From: Pilaira anomala
Lineage: Eukaryota > Mucoromycota > Mucoromycetes > Mucorales > Mucoraceae
Direction of reading: 5' to 3'
Length of the DNA stretch: 64,000 nucleotides
NCBI GenBank assembly: GCA_025716855.1
Contig: JAIXMQ010000001.1
Span: 647,501-711,500, forward strand
Every line of letters starts with the position of its first letter. The first letter of the stretch is position 1. Position numbers and translations under genes: made by a program. Shown one piece after another: positions 12,961-26,306 of the stretch. The notes below the pieces were generated by a model that was not told where the DNA came from, did not search any database, and was given only the letters and a program-made list of their open reading frames with translations.

Positions 12961-13468
12961 GCGCTTGAGTAACACAAGTTGGTTGTCATTGGTGAATGAA
13001 AAATTTACCTCAAAATTAGATCAAATAATTATGAAGGCGAAAAAAAAAAAACGAGAAAGAGAGAGAAAAAAGACAATGGGTGCCTTTTTTTTATTTTTTT
13101 TAATTCAATCAACCCACAAGATTATTTAATTTGGGTTCATGATCTTTTTTCTATTTTAAAAACCATAACAAACCAGAATATAAACAAAAACTATAATTTT
13201 ATAAAACCCACAAATAGCTTATTTTTATATTATATCTCTTTTTTTTTTTTTTACATGTCTTTGTGCGACATTTTATAATTAAAATAATTGATATATTTCT
13301 TGATTCCCCTTCCCTCTTTTTTTTTTTTTTTTTATTTTTCCCCCAAACGTTTTTATATATATATATATATAATTTTAATTCTTTTCTTTTCCTTTTTTTT
13401 CTTTTTACTTTTTTTTTTTTTTTTTTTTTTTTTCTTCTTCTTTTTAAAAAAAAAAAGAAATTATTAAT

Positions 13469-13835
13469 ATGAATCGTTTATCAAATTTATTTCTATCGCC
13501 CGATTTAACGAAACTTGGAGCGAAAGAAGCACCTACTTCAATAGCAATTTCAGCTCATGAAAAACAAACAATTGCTTGTATACCACTTCGACTTGCCCCA
13601 CCCATAAAAATTCGAACGGTTAGAGACGTACTGGATCTATTCCTGAATCATGAATTTTCTCGACTTTTACTGATCGTATTATGGTTAGTGATTTGTGGTT
13701 TCATTGAAACATTTATGGCTCAACTTTCAGATATGAGGTATCATGCTGGACCTGCCATTAGCAAGGTAAATATAAATATATATATATATGTATTTGACAT
13801 CAAAAACTAACGCTCTTATTTATTTTTTTTTCTGC

Positions 13836-13867
<32 letters not shown>

Positions 13868-14769
13868 CACCCCTTAACTGATCTTTTGCACGATGCATTT
13901 CCTCTGGTAGCAAATACACAAATCGTGAATTACTTATTGACAACTACTATAGTCTATACTGTTGTTGGTTTCGCATTTACTTCACCTGATTGGACAACAC
14001 GTTATATGATTCTTCGTCGATGGGCATTTATCATGGGATTTCTATATGTGTTTCGTGGTATCACATTATTAGTGACCACATTACCTTCTTCTTTAATTGA
14101 TGAATGTAGACCACCTGAAATTGAATTAACTGGTACAGTTGCTCAACGGTTTGGTTTTATTACTGAAGTCATTGGTGGTACTGCTTTAACTTGTACAGAT
14201 AATATTTTCTCGGGTCATACTTCTCTCATGTTTTCTTGTTGTATGATTTGGAGAGTTCATTCAAGACTTCATCGAGTATTTAGCTGGATTTTATATTTAG
14301 TTGCTACTGCTGGTATTTTGATGATTTTATTTACTAGATTTCATTATACTATTGATGTTGTACTTGCCCTTTGTAAGTTATATATATATATATTATAATA
14401 TATATATATATTCAATAATTAACCTCATATGTATATATATATATAGACATTACATATACTGCTTGGGATACATATTTACGTTATGTACAAGAAGCTTCCA
14501 TGAGATACATGTTTGGTTTCACACGCGAATCAACATTTGATTTATTTAATACGCAATTACATACTGGAGATGCAACTCGTACTTATCAATACTTGAATTG
14601 GCAACCGCATCCACTTGGAAAGAAATGGATCATGTGGGTCATTATGTATGTAGACGGACTTGATATTCGTTTAAGAGCACTACGTGTGTTTGATGAAAAT
14701 GGCGTTTGGCAAAGTCAAAAACCTGCTACCATGGCAGAAAAAAAACTTCAAGTTCAGAGCATTGTTTAG
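13469..14769 (+). CDS. Sphingomyelin-synthase-type membrane enzyme (PAP2_C / SMS family)
   Basis: Exons 13469-13765, 13868-14372, 14447-14769; 374 aa with about six hydrophobic segments from residue 70 to 275. It carries the three SMS signature blocks: YVFRGITLLVTTLP (D2-like, residues 159-172), CTDNIFSGHTSLM (D3-like, 208-220) and HYTIDVVLALYIT (D4-like, 258-270). The expected catalytic triad is H216, H258 and D262, with spacing very close to animal SMS1/SMS2. Animal relatives move a phosphocholine or phosphoethanolamine head group onto ceramide in the Golgi, ER or plasma membrane. The canonical fungal enzyme Aur1 has different motifs. The head-group donor cannot be read from sequence. Intron 1 ends in a pure A-run at the 3' splice site. 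Convergent with the PhyH gene. Confidence 0.82.
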
Positions 14770-14954
14770 ATTCTTTATTTTTTATCATTTTCACTTATTT
14801 CCTTGTTACCTTTTTTTTATTTCTTTTTTTTAAATCCCTTTTGTAATCTCTTTTTAATACTACTACTTACTACTTACTTTACACTAATAATTTTTTTTTT
14901 TATTTGCACACACTTAATACTACTACTACTATTACTATTACTACAATAATACAC

Positions 14955-14985
<31 letters not shown>

Positions 14986-15000
14986 TTTTTTGTTTTATTT

Positions 15001-16048
15001 TTAAATACAAGTAAATGATTTTTCTGTGCTAGGTTGTAACCAATTATCTTTTGGATAAGTTGCATTGCCTTCAATCACATGAAATGTATAAATATAACGA
15101 GAATCTTTTGAATGATTGGGTGCAGATTTATGAACTACACTACCATGAATTAAGACCAATGTACCTGCTTTGACAGGACTCATGACATATTTACTTTCAT
15201 CTACTTTTAATTCTTGTTCACCTGTAAAGATCGTACCTGAACCATTTGGGTCACGAATAAATCTTCTATTGACAGCTGTATCCTTATGAGATCCAGGAAT
15301 AAACCAAAGACATCCATTTGTCTCGGTACAATCTTCAAGCGCAAACCAAAATCCAACTGCAGATAAAGGGTCTGTATATAAAAAGGATGAATCTTGATGC
15401 GAGGGTACAGGTCCACCAATATAAGGTTGCTACACATGTATTATATATACATATAAATATTTATGTAAAATGTCAAGTTTTTTTTTTTTTATTTGTATAT
15501 ACCTTAAAAATTAACATGGATTGAAGTAATTTAGGTGATTGAAATCCAAGTTGTCTTGTCATTGTCTTTAATTTAGTATCTAAAGAGAAATCATGAAATA
15601 ATGGGTCTAGGTCATGTAAACCATGTCCAATCTTATTAATCGCTCTTTCTTTAGGTATCTTGAGTTGTCCTTGACTATCAAATGCTCCTTCTTCAAAAAA
15701 GAATCGAATTTTATCTCCTGACTCTAAAAAGTAATCGTCGCCAACATGCTTTTGGTCTGAAGTTCCCGTACTGAATTGCGTTAAAGGATGACCTTCTAAA
15801 GAGAATTCGGAAAGTAACTGCTTTGCTCTACTTTTAAGTTCGGCAGCTTTATCAAGTGTAAAGAAGTCAGGAATAACGAGGCAACTATGTTTTTTTTTTT
15901 TTAAAAATACAAAACGTATAAAGTAAAATTCTTTTTTTTTTTTACCCGTCTCTATCAAACTATTAAAATGCTTAGTTGGAAGAGAAAACAGGACAAAAGA
16001 GAGAGAGGGAAAACTTACTTGAGCTAATTGTTCTTTAGTTAATACCAT
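15001..16048 (-). CDS. Phytanoyl-CoA dioxygenase-domain protein (PHYHD1-like 2-oxoglutarate/Fe(II) oxygenase)
   Basis: Four exons, 16048-16019, 15959-15946 (14 nt), 15884-15503, 15429-15001; 284 aa, close to animal PHYHD1 (about 290 aa). Iron ligands are H153 and D155 in PSHQDSSF and a distal His in HGSVVHKSAPN (H242 most likely). Other family blocks are GFWFALEDCTETNGCLWFIP, SHKDTAVNRRF and DNWLQPST near the C-terminus. Joining exon 1 straight to exon 3 gives a frameshift. The 14-nt microexon restores the frame and supplies FDRDG, producing the family-typical LAQFDRDGCLVIPDFF. The family hydroxylates fatty-acyl or other small substrates with 2-oxoglutarate; the substrate here is unknown. There is no peroxisomal C-terminal signal (it ends FTCI). 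Confidence 0.88.
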
Positions 16049-16682
16049 GTTCAATTAAGAAAGAAGATGAATTGCTTTTTTTTTTTTTGTGTGGGAAAAA
16101 GAATAATAAAATAAAAAATTAGGGCATTGGGGGCACTGACCACATTTGTGATACAATATTTGTTACAAAAAAAAAACGGTTTGTTTGTTTTGTTCACATC
16201 TTTCGTTCTACAAAAAAAAAAACTAGATTTATTCCAGACCAACGTTTCGGGAAAAGCCGCAAATAGATATATAAAAATACTCTCACACATGAAAGTGTAA
16301 AATAGAAACGTGTTTCGTAATCTGATTTAAAAAAAAAAAGAGAGATTTTATTAGATGGTGTCAATAGTGATAAAAGTTGGAAATTTCAAATATCAAATGA
16401 TTTTAGGCATTCTTCAGTATTTTCATGGCGAAACGATAAAGAGAGAGACAGGGATGCAAAAATCGAGTTTCACACTATTTTTTTATTTTATTTTTTTATT
16501 TTTGGCTTATCTGCTATTTTAACAATTCAGTTCAGGGAGTATAATGTGATGATAAAAGGCTTTACTTCAATTAAGTTCGAATGCACAGACACAGTATTGA
16601 TATATCCGTATACGAATGAATTCAGTCACTGCAGTTAGTATGAGAGAGTGTGGTCACATCTGCGTTAATCATCTGTTAAATC

Positions 16683-16716
<34 letters not shown>

Positions 16717-16835
16717 TCAGGTACATGAGTTTTACCATATACACAGTTTGTGATGAGCAACAGCGATCTATCCCTTCTTATATAAACACCAAGCGAAGAA
16801 AGATTTACAAAGAAGCTTTGCTCTTATCTCGTTAA

Positions 16836-17027
16836 AGAGCTTTCGTGTTTTTTTATCACCGACATAAAGCTTCTGAAAATCATGATTTAACCTTGTTTGA
16901 ATTGAATCCAACAATTATATGAAAGGGTGGTGTCGGTAAAACAATCCATCTCTTGATTCGAATAGAAAATCTCGGATATAACCCTTTTATTTCCCATGAT
17001 CCGAAAAAAAGCCATTCTGCTAAATGA
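16836..17027 (+). pseudogene. Relic of a ParA/Get3-type (SIMIBI) P-loop ATPase
   Basis: One frame reads ...ASENHDLTLFELNPTII, a TGA stop at 16920-16922, then KGGVGKTIHLLIRIENLGYN and PFISHDPKKSHSAK, ending in TGA at 17025-17027. KGGVGKT is the deviant Walker A motif of ParA/MinD/Get3/Nbp35 ATPases, and the segment after it matches the helix and following strand with a DP motif (family: KGGVGKTT, then a ...GY.VLLID.DP-like strand). Only about 35 residues of similarity are visible, and no flanking exons complete a protein. It is probably a dead fragment, and its origin (nuclear Get3/Nbp35-like or bacterial ParA-like) is unresolved. Confidence 0.35.
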
Positions 17028-17713
17028 ATAACCCTTTTGCTCAAGTCATTCATGAAATCAAAGACGCTGCTTCTTTTTTTTTTTTTTAGTTAGGTTGAGC
17101 TGTATATACAATCAGCTTCTTCAAAAACAAAGACAGTAGGGGCTAACTTTTTGATTGGTTTCGAAAAAAAAAGAACTTTGTGTCTTTTTTTTTTTTTTTT
17201 TTTTTTTTTTGCAACCAGTCTCTCTTGGTCAGTGCGGAACCATCACCTTTGTGATCAGTGATAGCGATAAAGTTTTTTTTTTCATTTATCTATTTCTCAG
17301 TAATGTGGCTCTGCTGCATGACTTGCTCCATAGTGAATATGCATTGATATATTTTGCGAAAGATCTTTCTTGTGAAGAGAGAATAGACATTATGCTATAA
17401 GAATCAGTGGCTCTCTCTCTCTCTAGTTTGGCTATGAAGTGTAATATTTGAATTCTGTATTTTGAATCTGGTAACCAAAAGCTTTGTTCATGGTTTATGC
17501 TATTTATGGGAACACAGTGCGATTTGATTTTGCAATTGAAGAATCGATTCCTTTGCAATAAGATTTTTTTTTTTTTTTTTTTTTTAGAAATCAAATTGAA
17601 GATGTAACAATGACAAGAACCGATTTTACTTGATCTTACACACACACTTTTTTTTTTTTTTTTGTGCTCTTCAAAGGTGTTACTTAATTTCTGTACAATT
17701 ATTTTCAAACGTG

Positions 17714-17744
<31 letters not shown>

Positions 17745-18132
17745 TGTGCATGTATATATATATTTAATTTAACAAAATAGAAACAAGTTGTTACATCAAC
17801 TCAGCAGATGATCTACATTTGATTGAATTCTTTTTTTTTTATTATTATTGAATATAATTGGAATCATGCAGTGATGACAATTCTTCAAATAATAAGAGAG
17901 AGAGAGAGACAGAGAGAGAGACAGAGAGCGAAAGAGAAAAAGAGCATGATCGGAACCTTAAGTAAACAAAAGCCGTTTCCCGCATGTTAGTCACTGTTAC
18001 ACTGCTATCATCATATCGTTGCACATTTATCAAAAAAGAGTTTAGATGTTATTGTTATTGTTTATTTTCTTTTGCCCAATTTTGATGAGAGGAGTGTGAA
18101 CAGATGAAATGAGAGATTGACGAAGAGAGAAG

Positions 18133-18138
<6 letters not shown>

Positions 18139-18166
<28 letters not shown>
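18139..18166. repeat. (GA)n microsatellite
   Basis: About 14 GA dinucleotides in the spacer upstream of the forkhead gene. Confidence 0.85.
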
Positions 18167-18177
<11 letters not shown>

Positions 18178-19048
18178 TGTGTGCGTGTGTGGGCGTATCG
18201 GGATGTATTCCGACATAAATTGTTGAAACGCCAAGTATTGTTGTTATTTTTTTTTTTTCCCTGGCTTATATTTCTTTTGTATCCTTTTTTTTTTTTTATA
18301 GCTTTTATTTTAATCTTTTTTTAATAAGTTACATATATGAGGGAATGAAATGAATCGAAAAAGTTTAGATATTTATTTGTTTGTTTTAAAATAAAAAAAT
18401 AAATAATTGTTGTTATTGTTATTATTTTTTTTTTTTTGCACGACGTGTTGTTGATGATACTATTAGCATGACGATAATAATAACAATCCCCTTTTTGTTA
18501 TTGATATATGTGAAATGTTTACACACTGTTTTGCATACAACCATTGACATGTATATTAAAGATGATGAAAGAGTAATTACTAGATGTATTATAAGTTATA
18601 TATAGATTAAACAAGTTATTATCTATTACATTAAAATAAAAAATAAAAATAAAAAAAGGATTACCAAATGAGTAGATACCGGTAATTCCGGTCGGAACTG
18701 ACCATCTTATTTCATGTAAAAAGGCGTAAAAAGTTATAAACGTTTCTACCAAAAAGAGACCTGGGTACTTTTTGCTATTGTCAGCCGATATACAAAAAGG
18801 CAGATTTTCAAACATAATAGGGACAAACAGGCTATTCAAAACTTTTTTTGAATGACCACATGACATCTTTAAACCCGTTTTAAGCTTTTTTTTTTTATTA
18901 TTTTTATACCTTTTTTCTCTCTCCTTTCTTCTTCTTCTTCCCTTTTTTTTTTTCTTCTTCTTTTTAACAAATAAATAAGAAAAAAAAAGAGCAAAAAAAA
19001 GTTTTTTTGTTGTCAAGAGTTCTTTTTTTTTTATATATATATTAGTAA

Positions 19049-20848
<1,800 letters not shown>

Positions 20849-21321
20849 AGTTCCTTTTTTTTATTATGCCCTTTCAAAAAAAAAAAAAAAAAACTCCTAT
20901 ACCGTTTTTTTTTTTTCCCTCTCTCTCTCTCTCATATTTTTTTTTTCCCACTCTTTTTCATTCATTATATATATATTTCAATTCAATGTTTTCTTTTTTT
21001 TTTTTTTTATTTTTCTCACTGTAAATTTTTTTTTTTTTTTTTTTTGCCTTTTTTTTTTTTTCTTTTGTTTGTTTTACTATAAATCAATGTTTTTTTTTTA
21101 AACACTGTTTTGTTTGTTTGTTTGTTTTTGGGATGTATATATTTTTTAATTTGTATAAACTTGTTTTGCCCTGAAACCGAAAAAAAAAAAAAAAGTTCTA
21201 TTTGTTTCATTACAGTTTCTGTCAACGTAATAAACATTGGTTTCTTAATCTATTTCATATTTATAAAAATGCAGGTTTTATATATTTATTTTTATAAACA
21301 AATTTATTATTTACACACAAT
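20849..21321. other. Spacer between convergent ends, T-rich
   Basis: 3' flank of the forkhead gene and of the small minus-strand gene. It is dominated by T runs, a (CT)n stretch and a short (TTTG)n run near 21108-21128. No coding sequence is supported. Confidence 0.6.
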
Positions 21322-21699
21322 TTAAATAATATAAGATCCAAATCTTTCAAAAGAAGGTTTATAAACAGGTGTCATACCAGAACAAATAACTGTATTGACC
21401 TCATCCATTGAGTTTAATTGAGAAGATGTATATGCACCCGTACTTGAATCATAATGAGATAATGTCATGCCTAATGGGGGTGTATTCGGTCTAGGTGGTA
21501 ATGATCCTTGTTCTTCTATTGTTGTTGTTGTAGTAGTAGTAGTAGTTGAAGTAGGTAAATTATCTGTGTGTACCCTTTTCATTGAGGTTACCTAAAAAAG
21601 AAACTTGGGCCAATTAACTTTTTTATACTTTTTTTTTTTTCTTTCTTTATTGTTCTTTACCTCATGATTATTAACTTTTCTTTTCAATTGAGTATTCAT
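21322..21699 (-). CDS. Small hypothetical protein, Thr-tract containing
   Basis: Two exons, 21699-21661 and 21591-21322; 102 aa. It starts MNTQLKRKVNNHEVTSMKRV, has a threonine run ([14 protein letters not shown]), a proline-rich LPPRPNTPPLG patch and a non-repetitive tail ending VYKPSFERFGSYII. The second half looks structured enough to be a real product, but I do not recognise a family. If the first exon is wrong, translation could begin at the ATG at 21582. It lies 255 bp downstream of, and on the same strand as, the next gene. Confidence 0.5.
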
Positions 21700-21954
21700 A
21701 ATATGTTTATACAAAGGAAAATAAAAGAAGTTAAAAAAAAAAAAAAAAAAAAAAAAAAGTCGCCAACAAAAACTTTTTAAGTTTAGTTCATTGTGACGAC
21801 TACTACTGAATCGTTCAAATTAATTCCATTGCGTCAAAAAAAAAAAAAAAAAACCGAGCCAATCAAAAGCAACATTCAATGCAAGTTATTATTTTTATTC
21901 AATAGTTCAGGTGATATATAAGATATAAAAGTACAAAAAAAAAAAAAAAAAAGA

Positions 21955-22640
21955 TTAAATTGCATCACCTAATCTAAGTTGATAAGACTCTAATTCCATA
22001 TGTAAATGAGATCCAAATGGAATACAACCTTCCATGACGGCTTCTGACATGAGTGTACTTAGGGTTTCTACTGTATTTGTATCATTTTCGATCAAATGAT
22101 TTGTTAACCTTTTCAAGTTATCCCAAACAATTGAAATCAGTGCTGCTGATGTAGATGAGCCTGGAATGATACCAGGATGATGTATAGGAATACTTTTTTT
22201 TAAAATGTTAGCTATTTTAGTAATTATACGCTAGTTTATAATTTTACCTATCCAAGTTCTTTTGTTCTTTAGTTGTAAAGATGACATGATCTCTATCATC
22301 AGCAGATGCACTGATTATTAATTCTTGTGAATTTAATAATCCAGCTGCTGTTGGTACAAAATGAGGTAATGAAGTATCTATTTCTAAATTATTTTCGATC
22401 TCGAGAGATCCTTCACTTGTTTGATCGGAAGAAAAAAATTCAAGGTCTTCTAATACAAATGTACCTGTACCATCATGAGAAGGTAAAAATGCTTGTTGTT
22501 GTGCTGGTGCTGAATCAGATTCGGTATCTCGATCGGTATCTGATGGTCTAAATGAGGACTCGGATTCTGAAGGAAAGAGTATAGGTGATGTAGTGGTTGA
22601 ACTGATTACATGCCAATCTGTATCGGAATCTGATATAATC

Positions 22641-22671
<31 letters not shown>

Positions 22672-22753
22672 AAGCAACTGGTTGGGAATGTAAATCTTCT
22701 ACTACTACTTGTCGTCTTTGTGTACGTCTTCTTTGTTGTTGAACAAAAGCCAT
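21955..22753 (-). CDS. Hypothetical acidic Ser/Asp-rich protein
   Basis: Two exons, 22753-22248 and 22192-21955; 247 aa. A basic N-terminus (QQQRRRTQRRQ) is followed by an alanine run and a long S/D/E/T-rich disordered section containing ISDSDTDWHVISS. A helical C-terminal part reads VWDNLKRLTNHLIENDTNTV, then LSTLMSEAVMEGCIPFGSHL and HMELESYQLRLGDAI. The intron's 3' splice site is an A-run plus G. The family is not recognised. The SDTDWHVI patch looks like a short linear motif, but no partner can be named. Confidence 0.6.
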
Positions 22754-23115
22754 TTTATATTTTTGTTAAAAAAAAAAAGAGAAAGAAAGAAAGAAAGAAA
22801 GAAAAGAGAGATAGACAAAATGGGGAGAGAAAGATAAAAAAGTGTGATACGGGGTTCAATTTTTTTTTTTCTGTGTGAGTTGCATGAAAGTTTAAAAACT
22901 TATTTTTTTGCTTGGACCTGTGACTGCCCGATCATCTATATCATCAAATTTCATCTCAAAAAGACTACTGATAATCTCGAATGTATAACCCCATAACCCC
23001 CAACCTTTCCTAATTATAAAGCCAAGTTACAAAAAAAAAATACATGTTACTCCTCTCTCTCTCTCTCTCTCTCTCTCTTTTATTTACATCTTTATTTCTT
23101 TTCTTTTAAAAAATC
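22754..23115. promoter_or_regulatory. Divergent promoter region
   Basis: 361 bp between the divergent starts of the acidic protein (22753) and the first FAD oxidase (23116). It contains a GAAA tetranucleotide run (about 22785-22803) and a (TC)n run at 23053-23078 just before the oxidase ATG. No specific binding site is recognised. Confidence 0.5.
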
Positions 23116-24158
23116 ATGACTTATACTCCACCAAGCAAAGGTAACAAGATTATTATTGTAGGCGGTGGTTGTTTTGGTTTATCTACTGCTTATGCCTTAT
23201 CCTTAAAAAACAAATATGACATTTATGTCTATGATCGTCAGGAGATTCCTGCCCCAGATGCAGCTTCCTCTGGTAAAAAAATAAAAAAATAAAAAAATAA
23301 TAATAATAACCTTATACACTACTGCAAGCTAAACTAAAAACACAATAGATATAAACAAGATTGTTCGAATGGATTATGCTAACGATACATTATACATGCA
23401 CTTGACAATCGAAGCCTTAACCATGTGGCATCAATGGAACCAAGAAAGAGCCGAATCCAATCAAACGCCTGTCTTTCATCCAACAGGAGTCCTCTTATTA
23501 TCTGGAAAGGACAAACTATCTGATTTTGAATCGAATTGTATAAAGAATATTCGTGAAGCTGGGTACGGTCATTACATCACAGAATATAAAACCCCAAAAG
23601 AAATCGTAACCGCATTTCCTCAATTTGAACAAGCCGTTGCTAATGGATTTAATACGGGTTATTTAAACAAAGCAGGAGGTTAGTCTATAACAAAAAAACT
23701 TTATAAACGTTTTTTTATTGAAAAAAAAAAAAAAAAAAAATCTTAAAATTAGGTTGGTGTAACTCTTCAGAAGCCGTGAAACATATTTATAATAAATGTA
23801 TTGAAAATGGAGTTCAATTCATCTTGGGAGAAGAAAGAGGATGTATGGAAAAATTATGTTTTGATCCTGCTAACCCTGAAAGAGTCGTAGGTATTCAAAC
23901 AATGGATAAAGAAATTCATTATGCAGATCGTGTTGTCTTGACAACTGGGTCGTGGACTGCAGGCTTAGTCAATATGCATAATCAAGTCGTGGCGAGCGGT
24001 CAACAAGTCATTCATTTTGCTGCACCACATGATACCCAATTACGCACATCGTGGGAAAACTTGCCTGTCTGGTGTGGTGATTTATCTAATACTGGATTTT
24101 ATGGATTTCCTATGAATTCTGATGGAAAGATGAAGATTGGAAAACATCATAGCGGGTA

Positions 24159-24193
<35 letters not shown>

Positions 24194-24839
24194 TAGCGCG
24201 GGGGCTAAAAAGATATGTATAAATGTACTTTTTTTTTTTTAGGTATTTGAACCCGCGTGAATTGGATGGTGTTTCTGTACCTCGAACTCAAGTCACACAT
24301 ACAACTGATACTGTCCCTATTGGTGCTCTTCGTGAATTTCGTCAATTCTTGAGTAAGTTTCTTCCTGAAACTTCTGCACTGGATGTATCCTTTGGAAGAA
24401 TGTGTTGGTAAAATACAGAAAAAAAAGGGAGGGAATTTTGTACTAACCACTATGAAAAAAAAAAAAAGGTATTCGGATTCAATTGATGGAGATTTTGTTA
24501 TTAGCCCACATCCCGATTACCAAAACTTGATAGTAGCAACAGGTGACTCAGGACATGGTTTAAAGTAAGATAAGAAAACTGTTGTGTGTCCATCTTTTTG
24601 ATTTTAATTTTATTAGGTTTATCCCGATTCTCGGGTTCAAGATTAGAGATATTATTGAAGGTATAGATACTGTTTATAGTCGTGCATGGAAATGGAGAGA
24701 TATGGAAACCCAAGATACCAAATTAGATGGATTACGTGCTGATGCCTTATTACAAAGATTGGTCTTTGATGAACCAAATAACGAAGCTGCAAGAATGGCT
24801 ACATTAGATGAATTTAAAGCCTCTAGACCTAGACTTTAG
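23116..24839 (+). CDS. FAD-dependent amine oxidase, fructosyl-amino-acid/saccharopine oxidase family (paralog 1)
   Basis: Six exons: 23116-23272, 23349-23678, 23753-24155, 24243-24407, 24469-24564, 24617-24839; 457 aa. The N-terminal Rossmann motif is IIIVGGGCFGLST (GGGCFG residues 16-21), followed by the DAASS and RMDYAND blocks of the MSOX/amadoriase family. C351 in GRMCWYSDSIDGDF is in the position of the cysteine that binds FAD covalently in this family. ATGDSGHGLKFIP near the C-terminus is the second FAD-contact motif. Likely reaction: oxidation of a secondary amine (glycated amino acid, sarcosine, pipecolate or saccharopine type) with release of H2O2. The C-terminus SRPRL resembles a weak PTS1. 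It has two introns that paralog 2 (26307-27840) lacks. Confidence 0.87.
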
Positions 24840-25237
24840 ATTTTATTTTATCTTATACATATAGTATATTTCAATATATTTAATAAATTACAATCGAACT
24901 GTATACTACAGGCAGTTTGAAGATCTCTTAGTTATCCAGATTTTTATTTTTATCTTCATAATTAAAGTCATCATGTGTCTGGAAACAGAGAAAAAGTGGT
25001 ATGGTAGAACAGTAGTATAGTTCGAGTATACACTGTTTCTCCTAAAAAAAATACTGATTTTTTTTTTTTTTTACTTGCGGATGCTAATATATAAGATCTT
25101 AGGTGCTACCAGCAGTTCCAATGATTTGCGAAAATATGAAAGCGAGACCTCTCATTCATTCCAGTCTACATACTGCCGCTGCTATGGGTCTACTTGCTGA
25201 TCATGATGTTTGCTCTACTAGGTCCTCTTATGCATCA

Positions 25238-25269
<32 letters not shown>

Positions 25270-26306
25270 GTATCTTGATAGCGCCCCTAAGTTAGTGGAA
25301 TCAGTTGCAATCATCGAAAATACCTGGTTTTTGATGACCAGTTTTTCAGTATTCCGTTTTGGGTACGTAGAAGTACTGGCAACTGGGGGTAGTTTCTTTG
25401 GTTCTGTGGATAGTGGCTTTTCCGTCCCATTTCTCGGTTCATTCATTAGAGGTTTACCTGACCGTATAACTTCAAATTACCAAGTAACATTGACAGATTT
25501 AATTTTTGGTAAAAAAAAAAAAAAAAAAAAAAAATACATCAGAGATAATTGCCTGCTTAACCAATTTATAAAAAGAATACACCATCAATACATGAGGGGG
25601 TTCCATAGCAAAAGATTTGAAAATGATGGCTTTCTCTCCGGTAAACCCTCTTTCGTTTATAAGCCCAACCAACATCATGCATTCATCAGCTTCTTTGGTC
25701 GGAAGTTCTTTTGCAATTGTTGAAAAAGCTAGAGAAAAACGCGTATTCCCTCGATATATCATTTGTTTTTTACCAAAAAAGAGATTAAGAGAGTATTTGC
25801 AAGGGATAGTCATGTTTTGCTTTTTTTAAAAAAAAAAAGAAAGAAAAAGCGATTAAAAATCAAATTAAAAGACCTGTTTCCGATTTATCACACAAATTAT
25901 GTGATACAGTGGCAACTATGGCTCTTTTATATATATATTCGAATTAGAATACCGTAGTGATATGCTTATACCATGTATAAGTTTATTTGTGATAAACGTA
26001 TTCCTGCAGGATGTTATTATATTATCTATTTTGTTATCACAGGAGTACCACCAATATATTTAAAGCGATGATACTTTCAATGTAACCCTTTTATGTACAA
26101 GTCTTGGTGTGGGAGAAAAAGATTGTGATCATAAATATTTATTATCTGAATCTCTTTCTATAAATAAAAATTAAATTCTCATCAACCTTAATTATGCCTA
26201 TCTTTACGATACAACCTCGGTGTGTTTTCGTATATAAGAAGGGAGGGGGGGGGGGTGTTTCTCTCTCGCTTATCTATCACTTTTTTTTTTTATTATTATT
26301 ATTATT
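24840..26306. other. Spacer between the oxidase paralogs with coding-like relics
   Basis: No intact gene. 25100-25250 (+) and 25228-25813 (- and +) hold frames with protein-like composition, such as minus-strand TKEADECMMLVGLINERGFT (about 25740-25680) and PLSTEPKKLPPVASTSTYPK (about 25408-25350). They are broken by poly-A/T runs and no splice model joins them. The last 60 bp before 26307 hold a G-run and T/TTA repeats, probably the paralog 2 leader. Confidence 0.4.

Larger units (their letters stand above)
4686..13468. other. Gene-poor, AT-rich region of 8.8 kb
   Basis: No intact gene could be built here. It contains scattered short open frames, many T(n)A(n) junctions (for example near 7867, 8750, 10346, 10493 and 10566), G-runs near 9069-9088, a 33-34 bp tandem repeat near 7407, and a decayed coding relic at about 8.44-9.47 kb. 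The 5' part (4686-5160) is probably the promoter of the TCD gene. Confidence 0.6.
16049..19048. other. Intergenic region, 3 kb
   Basis: No intact gene found. It includes the P-loop relic (16836-17027), a short open frame at 17215-17400 of unknown nature, several T/A tracts, a (GA)n repeat near 18139-18166, and the T-rich leader of the forkhead gene (18888-19048). Confidence 0.55.

Noticed and set aside
15207..15437. 76-codon minus-strand frame starting near exon 4 of the dioxygenase gene
   Set aside because: It is a different frame of the same strand; the dioxygenase frame contains the HxD motif and joins in phase.
17155..17400. Frame with a GQCG motif suggestive of tubulin
   Set aside because: Only four residues match; nothing else of tubulin is present and half the frame is poly-F.
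25499..25813. 104-codon minus-strand frame as a stand-alone gene
   Set aside because: Part looks protein-like, but it ends in homopolymer translation, has no splice partner and no recognisable family; kept only as debris.
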